DNA from: Nipponacmea schrenckii
Taxonomy: Eukaryota > Mollusca > Gastropoda > Lottiidae
Assembly (NCBI GenBank): GCA_030562195.1
Contig: JAUJPP010000012.1
Coordinates: 23,891,976-23,955,975 of the forward strand
DNA length: 64,000 bases
Direction: 5' to 3'
Of this stretch, positions 24,841-35,981 are shown piece after piece. Position 1 is the stretch's first letter, and each line of letters starts with the position of its first letter. The notes below the pieces were generated by a model, which saw only the letters and a list, made by a program, of their open reading frames with translations, was not told the origin of the DNA and searched no databases. Both the position numbers and the translations under genes were made by a program.

Positions 24841-25395
24841 GGGGCCACAGTGGCTCAGTTAGCTGGATGCTAGAGATGGTCCAGTTCAATCCCGGCAAAG
24901 TTCGAGATGAGCTTTACGCTTTTCAACCCAGTTTCCCCTTGTTAGTGATGCAAGTCTGAGGGGCTGGCATGGAAAGAGTGTCTAGCTGTTCCGATGGTTC
25001 AATGTTACAGGCTGTGCATGTTACAGAGGGTTCTAGTCAAAATGGCTGAGTCTTTCTTTGATCAAGCTACATGTTATTATATTTATGGGGCCATTTTGAC
25101 TTTTCTCAAGGGGCCATTTTGATTTTTCTCTAGGAGCCATTTTGACCTAAAATATGGTTGAAACCAAAGAGTAATTTTTTGGGGCCATTGGGCCCTTTTT
25201 TTCAGGGGCCATTTTGGCCAGGGGCCATTTTAGTTTGGGACCATTTGACCATAACCTGTTACAGATTCCTTGATATTTGGAAATCACAAAAAGAGTAGGA
25301 TTAATCTAGACAAAAATTTCCCTTATTGTAGACTTCATAATATTGCCTGACTTAATTAGTTGAGTGCAGTACAGAAAAGGACATAAATCTTCATT
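24841..25395 (+). repeat. SINE, near full length, split by a 230-bp insertion
   Basis: Head with CCACAGTGGCTCAGTTAGCT (A-box region) and GTTCAATCCCGGCAAAGTTC (B-box region), then the body with CCCAGTTTCCCCTTGTTAGT. The body breaks at 25026 and resumes at 25265 with ATTCCTTGATATTTGGAAAT. It ends with a decayed 3' tail. The interruption is described separately. Confidence 0.85.
25027..25256. mobile_element. 230-bp non-autonomous element inserted in the SINE, 8-bp target duplication
   Basis: TGTTACAG occurs at 25019-25026 and again at 25257-25264, and removing one copy plus the insert restores a continuous SINE body. The ends are imperfect inverted repeats (GGGTTCTAGTCAAAATGG against the complement of CCATTTGACCATAACC). 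Inside are about seven copies of GGGGCCATTTTGAC. The 8-bp duplication fits the hAT superfamily. Confidence 0.75.
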
Positions 25396-25629
25396 CAAAA
25401 TTCCCAATCCATTAGAAGAAAGTTAGTTTGAGACAAGAACCTGTTAATCTATCCCCTGTTCCGTTGGTTTAGACAGTAACACTATATCAATGTCATATCG
25501 ATATAAGGATTATTAAACTAATGACCTAGTAGCATGTAAAACTGCCATTGACTTGTCTTCACAAAGTCTTTTGTCATTAGACTTGATATATATTGTCACT
25601 TCCTTATTAGAAAACTTGACAAGATCTCT

Positions 25630-25875
25630 TGGTTCTTTCTCTTCTACCAGCTGGTCCTTGGTCAAACTACTTGGTAATGATTTTACAAGGATAATAACTT
25701 AGGTTCACAAGGATCCTTTCTACCAGCTGATCCTTGGTCAAACCTCTTGGTAATGATTTTACAAGGATAACAACTTAGGTTCACAGTTAAAGATCCTTTC
25801 TACCAGCTGATCCTTAATCAAACCTCTTGACATTGATCTTTCCTGGATTATCCGTACCCATTTACTGCTGGGTAG
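25630..25875 (+). mobile_element. Element C, about three core repeats
   Basis: Core repeats with TTTTACAAGGATAACAACTT and GATCCTTTCTACCAGCTGAT, finishing with the right end CATTGATCTTTCCTGGATTA, TCCGTACCCATTTACTGC and TGGGTAGACT. Confidence 0.8.
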
Positions 25876-26274
25876 ACTGGAATTATTCAAGGCTATCAGA
25901 TAATGAACTAGAGTAAGTAAAAGGAAGGATGAAACCTGTTTTTGCTAGGAGGTTATCAGATAATGTTCGACGGATAATACCTGTATTGTGGTCTGAGTTT
26001 TTCTCAACTAGAACAAATGAAAGGAAAGATGAAACCTATCTATACTAGAAGGTTATCTTGTTGAAAGGTTATCATTATATCTGTTTATCTGATAATGTTA
26101 TAAAGGGAAGCTAGAAGATCGGTACAATGTAATACAATAAGATAAACAAACATCATTATCAGTATAATCAGTTGGCTTATTATATTACTTTCATAACCTG
26201 AATAAATGATGTTATTCATATAATGTCTGTATTACTGTCACCAATTTTCCTGTGGCCACATAACTGATTTTCCC

Positions 26275-26440
26275 TACGGTTTCGGTTTCAGAGTGGGCAA
26301 TAAACTGAGGCCTTGTGTGCTATAGACTGTGCATCTTAAAGATCCCTTGATAGTTGGAAATTGAAAATGAGTTGGCTTCCAATATTACAATATTGTCTTC
26401 ATTAGCCAAATAAGGTACATGAGAGAAGGAAGTAAGAATC
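26275..26440 (+). repeat. SINE central fragment
   Basis: Contains GGGCAATAAACTGAGGCCTT, GTGTGCTATAGACTGTGCAT, TAAAGATCCCTTGATAGTTG and a 3' portion near TTCATTAGCCAAATAAGGT. Confidence 0.7.
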
Positions 26441-27067
26441 CAATTTGGCATTAAGTAAGGATGTTTTCTATGTCTGTATCTTCAAAGGGGCAGTCGGCGG
26501 TAATGCCGGCCCCCCACCTACCCCTGAAAAAATTGATCGTCCCATTCATAAATTTGGAGACTACTCCATTACTCCCTGGATATGTAGGCCCTATTACTTG
26601 CCCTTCAAACAATCAATCTGACTATGAGGAATGGATGTCTTTTATTAAATCCAGTAATAGATTGGGATCGGTCGTAAATGTGCCTGTATGCCATGGTGTG
26701 AGTAACAAGATTGGGCAGTATTTTGAATACTAGAAACTAATAAAGAAATATGAGAAGTTTATAATATAAGTAGTGTTTATATACGAGGTGTTATCTTGAA
26801 GTAACTTTCCATTTATCAGTTTCTACTCTCTCTTAAAATACTTCTTCACTATCTTTCATACCTTCATTATACTAGGCTACATCTTACAATTTCATTGGTT
26901 CTGATATTGGTACTGGTACCGGTACCTTTGTCTTGGCAGATTCTACTCCCAGTCATTGAACATGGAATAGTTCTTAGAGTTTTCAGGGAATCTAATGCCA
27001 TTGTTGGCATGTATAGTTTCAAATATTATGTTTGTTGTGAAGTTTATGGACTTAATTGACCAGAGCT

Positions 27068-27106
27068 CATCACATGTTTCAGAAACACTTTCCTCATCAG
27101 GACAGT
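27068..27106 (-). ncRNA. Decayed hammerhead-ribozyme-like motif
   Basis: On the minus strand: CTGTC, CTGATGA, a 5-bp stem II (GGAAA/UUUCU around GUG), GAAACATGT, then G where a cleavable site needs A, C or U. It is related to the array at 45.9 kb but probably inactive. Confidence 0.5.
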
Positions 27107-28883
27107 CTCCTGCCCCTCCTCTTACTTCCTCTTGATTCCTCTATTGCTCCCTTCCTTTTCACCTTCTCCCCTTTAAAGTCCTCTCCCTTCTTCCAACCTC
27201 TTCCAATCTACTCCAACATCGTATGTACTAGTAGAAGTTTTTATAAGCATGGTCTGAAATCTTGATCTTGAGTCTTGATGGTTTCAACTGATACATCTCT
27301 CCTCTCTCTTTCCCTAACTGCAACCCCACCCCCTACCTACCCACCCTACCACTATACCAGTAGAATAAGAAGTTTTCTAGCGTGGCCTGAAATCGTATGT
27401 TGTTTATGAAAGTCTTGATGTTTTTAACTGATACCTCTACCTGGCAGATGTTACTAAAAATAACCTTCTTCTCACTTTTCCTACTGCTTTTTATTCTGAA
27501 TCTTGACTCTCGATACCTTGGACATGACAAACTGTGTGGGAGCTGTGCTTCTTATTTTTCGTACTGACTTTAAAAGGGTTTTAATTTCGAACTGTGGATT
27601 TATTCCATTATAGATTTAATAGATTTATCCAATTAGTTGATTTGTGAAAGGGATCTTGTGAGTGAAAATCGGCAGTGAATTTGTGTGGATCTAACAGGTC
27701 TTTGACCTTAACTAGGTGGCCATCTTGGCTTGCTGGCTGAAAAAGAACCAAACCTGAATTTTGTGTGAAAGATTTACTCCAAGAAGAAATGTTCTCCAAG
27801 TTACCAATCATCCAATTTTCACAGATTTTGAACAATTTCTGATATAAAAATTCATTATTTTGGCACAATTCAAGTGAAATATTTTCAATGTTTGAATTTC
27901 AACTATTTTACTAACTGCTGAGTTCCTGTTTTACCAGCTTTGTCTTTGATTTTGGAAGAATTCTCAAAATTAAGCCTTGTTGAAGTGGAATTGACCGAAA
28001 ATTTCTCAAAATTTTATTTTAATCACCAATTGGTTTTGGAGTTACTTAGATTTTTCACCATAAAAACAACTTTGAAATGAAAATTACTGAAGTTTGAATT
28101 TTCTTTCATCCATTAGATTTTATTTGATATTAATTAGAAGTGATAAAGAGAAAGATTTTGGCACATTTTAGAAGTACCGACTTATATATAGACACCCAAA
28201 ACTCTGATAAGTTCTACTGATAAGATAAAAACAAAGTTGAAACGAAAATTCTGTTCTCATAAAAATACACTTGACTTAAAGTTTTAAACCAAGTTTTTTA
28301 ACCAAGTTAAGTGCCAACTTTAATACATAGACTCAATTTGTAAATTTTTAGTTTATTTGTCGTTTTGATAAACTGTGGACTAGTGGTAGAATTTGGGATT
28401 TGACCAATTGACCATTCGATTTAAAACTGAATTATAAGCTAGGATGATAAGCCAGTTGCTGAATTTATAACTGTGGATAATAAGCAAGGATTAAGTGTTT
28501 TAAGCCAGTGGATGAATTAAAGAACAAAGCTAAGATTTATGATTTTTTAGCCAGTCAACACCATTAATAACTCAGGGCCGTAGAAGATCCACAAGTGCCG
28601 AAACTTACGACCGATAACTTGCAAGATTTGAAAAAATAGAAATTGTGAAAATTTGCAAATTTGTTGGAACTTAAAGGAAAGAATTGCAAATAATAGGACA
28701 AATTTGAGGAATAAGAATATTTCTCATAAAATTGGATCCTCAAAGATATGTTTAATTGAAAGAACATTTGTCTTTCCTGAATTCTCGATAGATCCACAAG
28801 AGGAAATTTTGATTAAAAATTGGATCTTCTGTATGGATTAACAGGATTCAAAGATTAATGGATTAGGATTAAGATAATCCAAG

Positions 28884-28967
28884 ATGTCTGTTATGGATCT
28901 AGATATCTTAATCCAGTCTCTGGATGGAGTACGAATTTGCACACCGCACCCTTGTCGAAAAAGAAAG
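28884..28967 (+). CDS. First coding exon of an unrecognised gene (isoform 1)
   Basis: 28 codons from ATG to a GTATTG donor, phase 0, starting MSVMDLDILIQSLDGV and ending CTPHPCRKRK. Joined to 31592-31698 and 55199-55337 it gives 84+107+139 nt = 110 uninterrupted codons with matching phases (0, 2, 0), which is strong evidence for one transcript. I do not recognise the protein. The visible part is basic and Ser-rich, and looks like the regulatory N-terminus of a larger protein whose remaining exons are beyond 64000. Confidence 0.6.
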
Positions 28968-29039
28968 GTATTGACGTTTTTTATGCTTGCTAATTAGTTA
29001 TTCACGTGAAACCTTTCTTACCCAACTCTGCTTCTTTTA

Positions 29040-29280
29040 AAGGAATACTGCATCTTATGAACATAAAATTTTATACTTGGTCAATAAGTGTATATATTCA
29101 TCAGTAGATATACCTGCTGTTATAAATAACATAACAGAATCCTTATATAATCTGATAAATCATAAAAAAAATAGCACTTAAATGAATACTACATCTTATA
29201 ATGAACATAACATTTTAAACTTGGTCAATAAGAGTATATATTCATCAGTAGATAAGGTCTGCTGTCATATATACTTGATC
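29040..29280 (+). repeat. Dispersed repeat family D, two adjacent copies
   Basis: Copies begin at about 29040 and 29178 with GGAATACTGCATCTTA / TGAATACTACATCTTA, then TTGGTCAATAAGAGTATATA, TTCATCAGTAGATA and ATAACAGAATCCTTATATAA. A further copy is at about 62634-62755. Confidence 0.7.
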
Positions 29281-30089
29281 AAAATGACATAACATATTTT
29301 AAAATTCAAAAACTTTCCATAGACCAACTGTTAAAGATTCTGTATAGTTTGGCTCAAGTGTTTGACCAATCATACGTGTCATTCTAAGCTAAAATATGAG
29401 TTTAACTATTTGTAAAGACGTTTCGTAAAATCAACAACATTTTCACTTCAATTTTAGAAGATTTGTTTGAAAAAAATTCGTCTTTCAAACCATTATAACT
29501 ACACAGTGTCAGTATTGTTAAAGTCATAGTTTGGGGCGCAGATTTTTAAGTTTTCAGTCTTAATTCGTTGTCTTAATGGTTTTATCTCAGAATCTTCCTA
29601 AAAATTTAAAAGTTTGAATTTCACATATTTTTTATTAAGCTTAACGCTGAAGTTTCAAAATAATTTTTCATAATTTCAAATATCAGAAAGTAAACTATAT
29701 CTTTAAACCGTTATTTGAAGATGACAAATACACAGCAATATTGACTAAGATTAAATACAAAATTTGAATTTTTGGTTCTGCGTCTGTCGAGACTTAAATG
29801 GGCGGTAAAAAGTGTATTTTGTCATAATTAGTTTTGGAGAAAGATTAACCACAGTATTTGGTGTGTGAAATTTTAAACCTGGTTGGAAATTGAATTTAGG
29901 ATATTTTGAAATTTTGAAGACAATTGTCTGAAAAGGTCAAGTTATTTTTATGGTTTGGTGATTGATGGTGATTATGGTGAAGGTCTGGTGGCCTTGAAGA
30001 AGTCATCTTTCTTTTTTTCCAGTCAACCCAGCTGTAAATGGGTACTGAATAAGTAATCTTTCTTCATTATTCCAGTCTACCCAACTGTA

Positions 30090-30330
30090 GTTTGATAGGG
30101 TGTAAAACTCCATATCTTTTATAAAAGTACAATATAGAGCTACTGTTTTCAAGCTTTATAGTTGGAATGGATGTAAAACTCCATTTTATATCATTTAGTA
30201 AGGTACCATATAGAAGTTTCTATTAAAACTATTATTGTGTAGTTGGAATGGATGTAAAACTCCATTCTATATCATTTAGTAAGGTACCATATAGAAGTTT
30301 CTATTAAAACTATTATTGTGTAGTTGGAAT
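30090..30330. repeat. About 81-bp tandem repeat, two to three copies
   Basis: The unit contains GTTGGAATGGATGTAAAACT and CCATTTTATATCATTTAGTA. The GGATGTAAAACTCCATT piece matches the SINE tail, so the array may have grown from a SINE 3' end. Confidence 0.7.
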
Positions 30331-30589
30331 GGAGCCAATTGACTGAAATCAGTGACTTAACCCTGACCTTCACCAATAACTAACTAGTTCAATATACTTA
30401 TACAGATATATATATATTTATATACAGTCGCAATTAGTATATAGTACCATTATATTAACTCTCTTGCTAGTTAAGCACTGTAATTAGCGTTGCAAATTTG
30501 CCTTCTGTTCTGGTACACTGGGATCTGAATAATATGGCTCCACTTGCCATCCAGGACAGACTAAACACATAGTAATCAGCAATTTCCCA

Positions 30590-31140
30590 TTGAGTTGCAA
30601 GTCTACCAGCTTACCTGGCACATTAGGATCTGCATAATTTGCTATATTTTAGTCTGTGAGTAGCTCCAATGGCCATCCAGGATCTGCATAATTTGCTGAA
30701 TTTTAGTCTGTGAGTAGCTCCAATGGCCATCCAGGATCTGACAGAATTGTTTGACATCTTGTGTTCGGGTTATTTCAAACCAGGTGTGTCTAGAATTACA
30801 ATGATGACCCATCTTAGTGTTATGTTAATTCTTCATATATTCAAGACCCAAGTCAACCCAGAAAATGGCAAATTGTCCCTTTAATTTCCTGCCATCAAAT
30901 GACAATGTTTTAATATGAGTCCATGTAGTAGTAAGTTAACTTGAAGTATTTCATATAGTTATATTTATGTGATATTCATTCATTTGTGGTACTTTATTTA
31001 AATAATAATTACATATCTTCAAGGCTGAAATCAACACCCCCAAATAGCAAACCTGTCTCCTGCCATCAAATGATAATGTTTAAAATAAAAATATCAGTCC
31101 ATGTAGTAATGAGTGAAGTTGAAGTATTTAGAGAATGTGA
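30590..31140. repeat. Two small local duplications
   Basis: A 63-bp unit (GGATCTGCATAATTTGCT ... CTCCAATGGCCATCC) is repeated at about 30625-30740. A second, looser pair near 30885 and 31065 shares CTGCCATCAAATGA and AGTCCATGTAGTA. Confidence 0.65.
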
Positions 31141-31465
31141 TATAGAAACATATTAATGATATAATATTAATTAAAACACACTAGTATTACATCGTTAATG
31201 TTAATATTACATAGTGTCACAGGTCACAGGTCACATTCCTTACTCTCTTACTCATAGGTTTTAGGTAATAAGGTACATAGTCCCATGAAAGCACTGGCCA
31301 AGGTCACACATTAAAGATTCATGTTAATACAAGGTAGACATATCCCACCCTTATCATTTACGGCTTACCCCACAGTCCCCATCCCTCATCCCTACTTCTA
31401 CCCCACCCTTATTCTACCCTACCCCTAGAGTTTGGTACTAAACTATAAACTTGTTTTTTTTTCAG

Positions 31466-31510
31466 TCACACAGCTCCATCCATGAACCACTATCTAGATC
31501 TCTACCCTAG
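31466..31510 (+). pseudogene. Decayed duplicate of the exon at 31592
   Basis: A CAG acceptor at 31463-31465 is followed by an in-phase reading SHSSIHEPLSRSLP and then a stop at 31508. The real exon 126 bp downstream reads RHSSYHEPPSRSRIV. Upstream intronic sequence is also similar (CTACCCCTAGAGTTTGGTAC and CTACCCCCTCAATTTTGACC). This is a local duplication of the acceptor and 5' half of the exon; inclusion would truncate the protein. Confidence 0.65.
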
Positions 31511-31591
31511 CCATACCCCATACATTACCTCATACCTTATCACCTACTCTACCCCCTCAATTTTGACCTAAATAAATTTTGTATTTTTTAG

Positions 31592-31698
31592 TCAGTTAAA
31601 AGACACAGCTCCTACCATGAACCTCCATCCAGATCTCGAATTGTGACAAAACATGGATTTACTTTAAGACGCCAGTCTGGTTCTTACGTTTATGTCAG
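31592..31698 (+). CDS. Second coding exon of the unrecognised gene
   Basis: The acceptor TTTTTTAG ends at 31591 and the donor GTAAGA starts at 31699; the length of 107 nt carries phase 0 to phase 2. It encodes SVKRHSSYHEPPSRSR followed by IVTKHGFTLRRQSGSYVYV. KRHSS and RRQS look like basophilic-kinase (PKA/AKT-type) phosphosites, an inference from consensus only. Choosing the nearby acceptor at 31595 gives a stop after 16 codons, so 31592 is preferred. It connects to 55199, since the split codon AG|G gives Arg. Confidence 0.65.
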
Positions 31699-32389
31699 GT
31701 AAGACAAGAGTTATTGCCCTTGATTTATTTTCAGATTTAATATAAAGTAAATAACAGAAATAGAAAACTGACAAAAATTTAATTCATCCATTGAAATACC
31801 ATTTTGAGTGCTTAAGGTGTATTCTGATTTATTTATTTCTGTTGCCATTGGCACCACCATCTGAACTTCAGATGCAGCTGAAGGCGCCATGCTTCGCGCC
31901 AAACTTCTAAAGAATCTGAAATTAAATTTTGTATTTGTTCGTGGAATAAAAGTCGTTGTTTATATTTTAGCAAGTGTCTTGTAAACTTTACCTAAGAAAT
32001 TCAAGTTTTTCTTTAAAAAATCAGATTTTTATACTCTAACTCCCACAAGTTTGTTAGAAAAATTTGAATATTCCCAGGTGTTTTGTTTATATAGGCTGAA
32101 TTTTGAATTAGAATTGAGTTTAATTCCAGTTTTTCAAGGATCAAAAATTGTTTATTCCTTGTTTTGCCAAGACTTGAAGCTAGATGTTGTATTTTTTTAA
32201 GTCGGCATCTTTGAATTGTGAATGGATTGAGAATAAGAAGTTCTGAAAATTATTAAATTTTATTTCTGTTGCTTGTTTTGCAAAGTTTTAGAGCAAACAT
32301 AATTGGTTCATATATTTAGATTAAATTTGTGTAAAAGAAAAGTTTTGGCATGTATTTACACCTTTACAATCTTAGAAAGACAGAAACAA

Positions 32390-32580
32390 CTATATTTTAT
32401 AAGGATAACAACTTAGGTTCACAAGGATCCTTTCTACCAACTGGTCCTTAATCAAACCTCTTGGTATTGATTTTACAAGGATAACAACATAGTTTCACAA
32501 TGATCCTTTCTACCAGCTGGTCCTTGACCAAACCTCTTGGTATTGATCTTCCCAGGATTATCCGTACCCATTTACAGGGA
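32390..32580 (+). mobile_element. Element C, two core repeats with both ends
   Basis: Left end AGAAACAACTATATTTTATA, two 80-bp cores (the GTTAAG part of the core is deleted in both), right end GTATTGATCTTCCCAGGATT and ATCCGTACCCATTTACAG. Confidence 0.75.
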
Positions 32581-33599
32581 TTGTAAAGAAGTTGAGGGTT
32601 TATGTTAGAAGGCCATTGACTAAAAACGTAAAACATGGTGGTTGTGGTAAAGATTGAACTTAATGAAGAAATTTAGGTGAAATATCTGGCATCTGTCCAC
32701 GGAACTGATAAAATTTGTCCATTTATTAACAGCTGGGGGTATTAACATAGTTTCTGGTTTAAAAGTTATTTTAGTGAAACGCCAGAAAAAAACTCTGCCG
32801 GAAACAGATTGTAGATATACTTCTGATTCAAATTATATTTAGTTACTTGTCAGAAATAACTTACGTTGTTTTCAAAATTTATATTTACCAGTTTGACGTC
32901 ACAGGTGAATTTTTTTATAAGCTGATTGTTACCACAAACAGATGTCTTATAAATTTATCTTTTAGGTCCTCCAGGTTGGTTTAATATTATAGTTTGGTAT
33001 GGGTAAAATGATTCTTTTATACCCTCTAGAATGAGGTGCAGATTGGGGGCATGCATCTCCTTCCCTCATCCCAGAACTCAGACTGGCCTGGTTTAACCCT
33101 CCACCACCCTACCCCCAAATTTCTCATCATTTACATGTACTAGGGTATCTCTAGTGCTGTGAAAGTGGATGTCATTTCTCTGACCCATGATTACACCTCT
33201 TGGGCAGCTGGTCAAACATTTAAGAAACTTAAACACTACTCCTGTTTTGACCTCTGTGTACCTTTCAGACAAGGTCACTCAGATCAGAGGTCAAAGGTCA
33301 GATTAAGATAATAATGTTCCATTGATGTTTTGATGGAATTTCTGATAAAAGTCTGGAAATTATCAGAATTTAAGTAGTTGACCCTCAGCCTCTTATATTT
33401 GACCTCTGAACTCTTGTTTCAAATTAGCAGACTTCAAATTTTCTGTTTGATTTAACTTCTGTTCTGCCATTTTGTTCATAGCAAAGAAGTCAGATTTTGT
33501 TTTTAAATGTGATACAGAATGATCTATATAGCTGAAATTGAGCTCTACCAGCTGGTTAAGTTATTATTTTGATAACTATCTCTTAAGCAATAGCAGATT

Positions 33600-34370
33600 T
33601 CCCCTCCTCCCTTCCCTCCTCTCTTCCCTCCTCCCTTACCTCCTCCCTTACCTCCTCCCTTCCCTCCTCTCTTCCCTCCTCCCTTACCTCCTCCCTTACC
33701 TCCTCCCTTCCCTCCTCTCTTCCTCCTCCCTTACCTCCTCCCTTACCTCCTCCCTTCCTCCTCTCTTCCCTCCCCTCTTCCCTCCTCCCTTACCTCCTCC
33801 CTTACCTCCTCCCTTCCCTCCTCTCTTCCCTCCTCTCTTCCCTCCTCCCTTACCTCCTCCCTTACCTCCTCCCTTCCTCCTCCTTCCCTCCTCTTTCCTC
33901 CTCCCTTACCTCCTCCTACCTCCTCGCCTTCCCTGTCTTAAATCTAACCTCTACTTAGACTCCCTTATGCCCCAACCCCCTCTATTCCCTCCCCTCTTCT
34001 CCACCCTTACCATACCCCCTTCCCTCCCTCCCTCCCTTTCCCCCTTATACCTCCTTCCCTTACCCCTCCCTTCCCTCCTCTCCCCTATCCTTATCCTGTT
34101 ACTTCTGTGGTCTCTCTTCCCCCTCTATTCAACCTTACTTACTTCCCTAAATACTAGCCTTTATCTCCAGTGTCACCTCCTTTTCTTCCCTCTCCTTACT
34201 CCTTCCCTTGCAACAAGTTAATGTAAACCTCAACTAAGACTCCCTATCCCAACCCCCTTTTCCCCCCCTCTTTCCCCCTTCCAACCCCCTTTCCCTCTCC
34301 CCTCCTTTCCCTTATTCCTCCCTTCCCTTACCCCTCCCTTCCTCCTCTCCCCTATCATTTTATCTGTATC
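33600..34370. repeat. About 770 bp homopyrimidine tract, (CCTCCCTTA)n-like
   Basis: Almost pure C/T on the plus strand, with repeated CTCCCTTACCTCCTCCCTT. Such polypurine-polypyrimidine mirror tracts can form triplex (H-) DNA. A 227-codon open frame of Leu, Pro and Ser inside is compositional and not a gene. It lies in the 23.5-kb intron. Confidence 0.9.
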
Positions 34371-34984
34371 TTGTTTGGTCTTAAATCTAAACCTTGACTT
34401 AGATTTTGGAGAACTAAATATTTACAAGGCGTTGTTTCAGCCAAGTGACCTTCGACCTTATATTTGGGGAAACACCTTTTAGATTGTTTGGAGGAAGTAC
34501 TTAAAGAATACTTGTGGATGGTGTTGCCTTTCAAATAATTCAACATTTAACATGGATTTCCTAAATGGTAGCCTTTATCTTCCAGGTCAGCTTTTTTCTT
34601 CATTCTTACGTAGTGGAATAGGTCATTTGTTAACAAGTTGGATGGTCGTCTGCCCAGCAACTAAGATTCTATGGCTTCCGTTTCCCCTAATTCCGCAACC
34701 AGTTCTTCCGAGAGTTTGGCGTTGTCTTTCGCCTCTTAATTAGACCCTACCTAATGCAATAATAATTTGAGTCTGGTTAATCAAGACTCAGACTCTTGGG
34801 AACAAAGTTTTTTTCTTGACATTGGAGAAAATATGTCAATTGCGTAATGAATTAAAAGATTTTGTTTGAAATTTGATTTTAAAAGTTGATTAGTTGGGAA
34901 GTCAACATGGCCATCTTTGAAGGTTTCAGTTGTTTCAAGTAATTAGATGGATCCGAAGACTGAATAGTTTTCAGAAAAAGAAAT

Positions 34985-35275
34985 TTGTAAAGGGCATTGA
35001 GAAATTCCCCTCATTGCTCACTATACTTCCTTTAGTCAAAAGTGCTGTCTTAATTAGCCCACTAGGTGCAGAAAAAGAGGATGTAAAACTCCATTAATTT
35101 CATTTCATTCTAGTCCAGCCCTGTGTAGACAGTCCCTCAGATCTGCATCACTGACAAGGGGTAACTCGATTAAAAAATCTGCAAGTTCATCTCAACTTTT
35201 GCTGAGTTTGAACCCTGGACCTCAGGTTAGTGAGCAAAGGTCTAACTTACTGAGCCACCATGGCTGGAACACTGT
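34985..35275. repeat. Two SINE pieces tail-to-tail
   Basis: A plus-strand 3' piece (about 34985-35097; CCCCTCATTGCTCACTA, GCCCACTAGGTGCAGAAAAA, GATGTAAAACTCCATT) abuts a minus-strand piece (about 35110-35275). On the minus strand the latter has a head with GGTGGCTCAGTAAGTTAGAC, GGGTTCAAACTCAGCAAAAG and a body start. This forms an inverted pair. Confidence 0.75.
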
Positions 35276-35870
35276 ACACAGTGACTTAATGAACTGCCAT
35301 GTAATTTGTTTGAGAGTAGTGAAAGACTATCAGGAACCAAGGAAACAATAGACCTAAACCCTGTAAACATTACAAAATTTATCGGAACTGTTCTGAGAAC
35401 GGTATATATGGATGAATTTTGTGTAATGTAAACAGTTGAGTTTTCTCAGAACGGTTCTAATTCTGGCCCACCTCTAAGAAGTGGTCTCAAAAAAGCCTGC
35501 AGAGAGTGGATTAGTGCAGGTGCGCATTGACCCACTTTCACCTTTTCCCGCGAAATTTGATCATCCATCAGGAGCCATATTTGTTTTCATCCGGGTGACA
35601 AAGATGTGTGTATGCATCTGAGAGCAGTAAACCATTTAAATGATTATTTTTGAACTGTTCTTGGCACGCCTGTTAGTATAAACAGGGTAAATTTGTGATT
35701 TTATCACAGCCTGGTCCGGACCGAGAACAGAACACTTTATTGTGGCCTGGTGTAAATGGGGCTAATGAGCCACAACGGCTGGAACTCTGTACACGTTGAC
35801 TTAATGAACTGCCATGTAATTTGCCTGAGAGTAGAGAAAGACTATCAGGAACCTTGGAAACAATAGACCT
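35250..35870. repeat. Direct repeat of about 105 bp flanking about 405 bp
   Basis: The segments 35255-35355 and 35765-35868 share GACTTAATGAACTGCCATGT, AAAGACTATCAGGAACC and GGAAACAATAGACCTA at high identity. The interval between starts ACCCTGTAAACATTAC and ends near GGTGTAAATGGGGC. It holds smaller inverted pieces (TCTGAGAACGG and TCTCAGAACGG), so it may be a small insertion or a tandem duplication. Confidence 0.6.
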
Positions 35871-35981
35871 AGTCTAGACTGAACTATTGATTAAAAAGTT
35901 TATTAGATTGATCTTAATTTATAACTTGATACACTGAGGACTTCATTTTAATTAACTTCTATTTCTACTCTTTGTCAACTC

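Noticed and set aside
24845..24905. Possible tRNA gene (GGCTCAGTTAGCTGG with GTTCAATCCCGGC)
   Set aside because: It is the head of the SINE; the body follows directly and the cloverleaf is incomplete.
26461..26733. 90-codon frame directly after a SINE fragment
   Set aside because: No recognised motif, no splice context and an ordinary length for chance in 64 kb. Some hydrophilic composition is noted but not enough for a gene call.
33538..34221. 227-codon Leu/Pro/Ser-rich frame
   Set aside because: Pure consequence of the homopyrimidine tract, which contains no stop codons in this composition.
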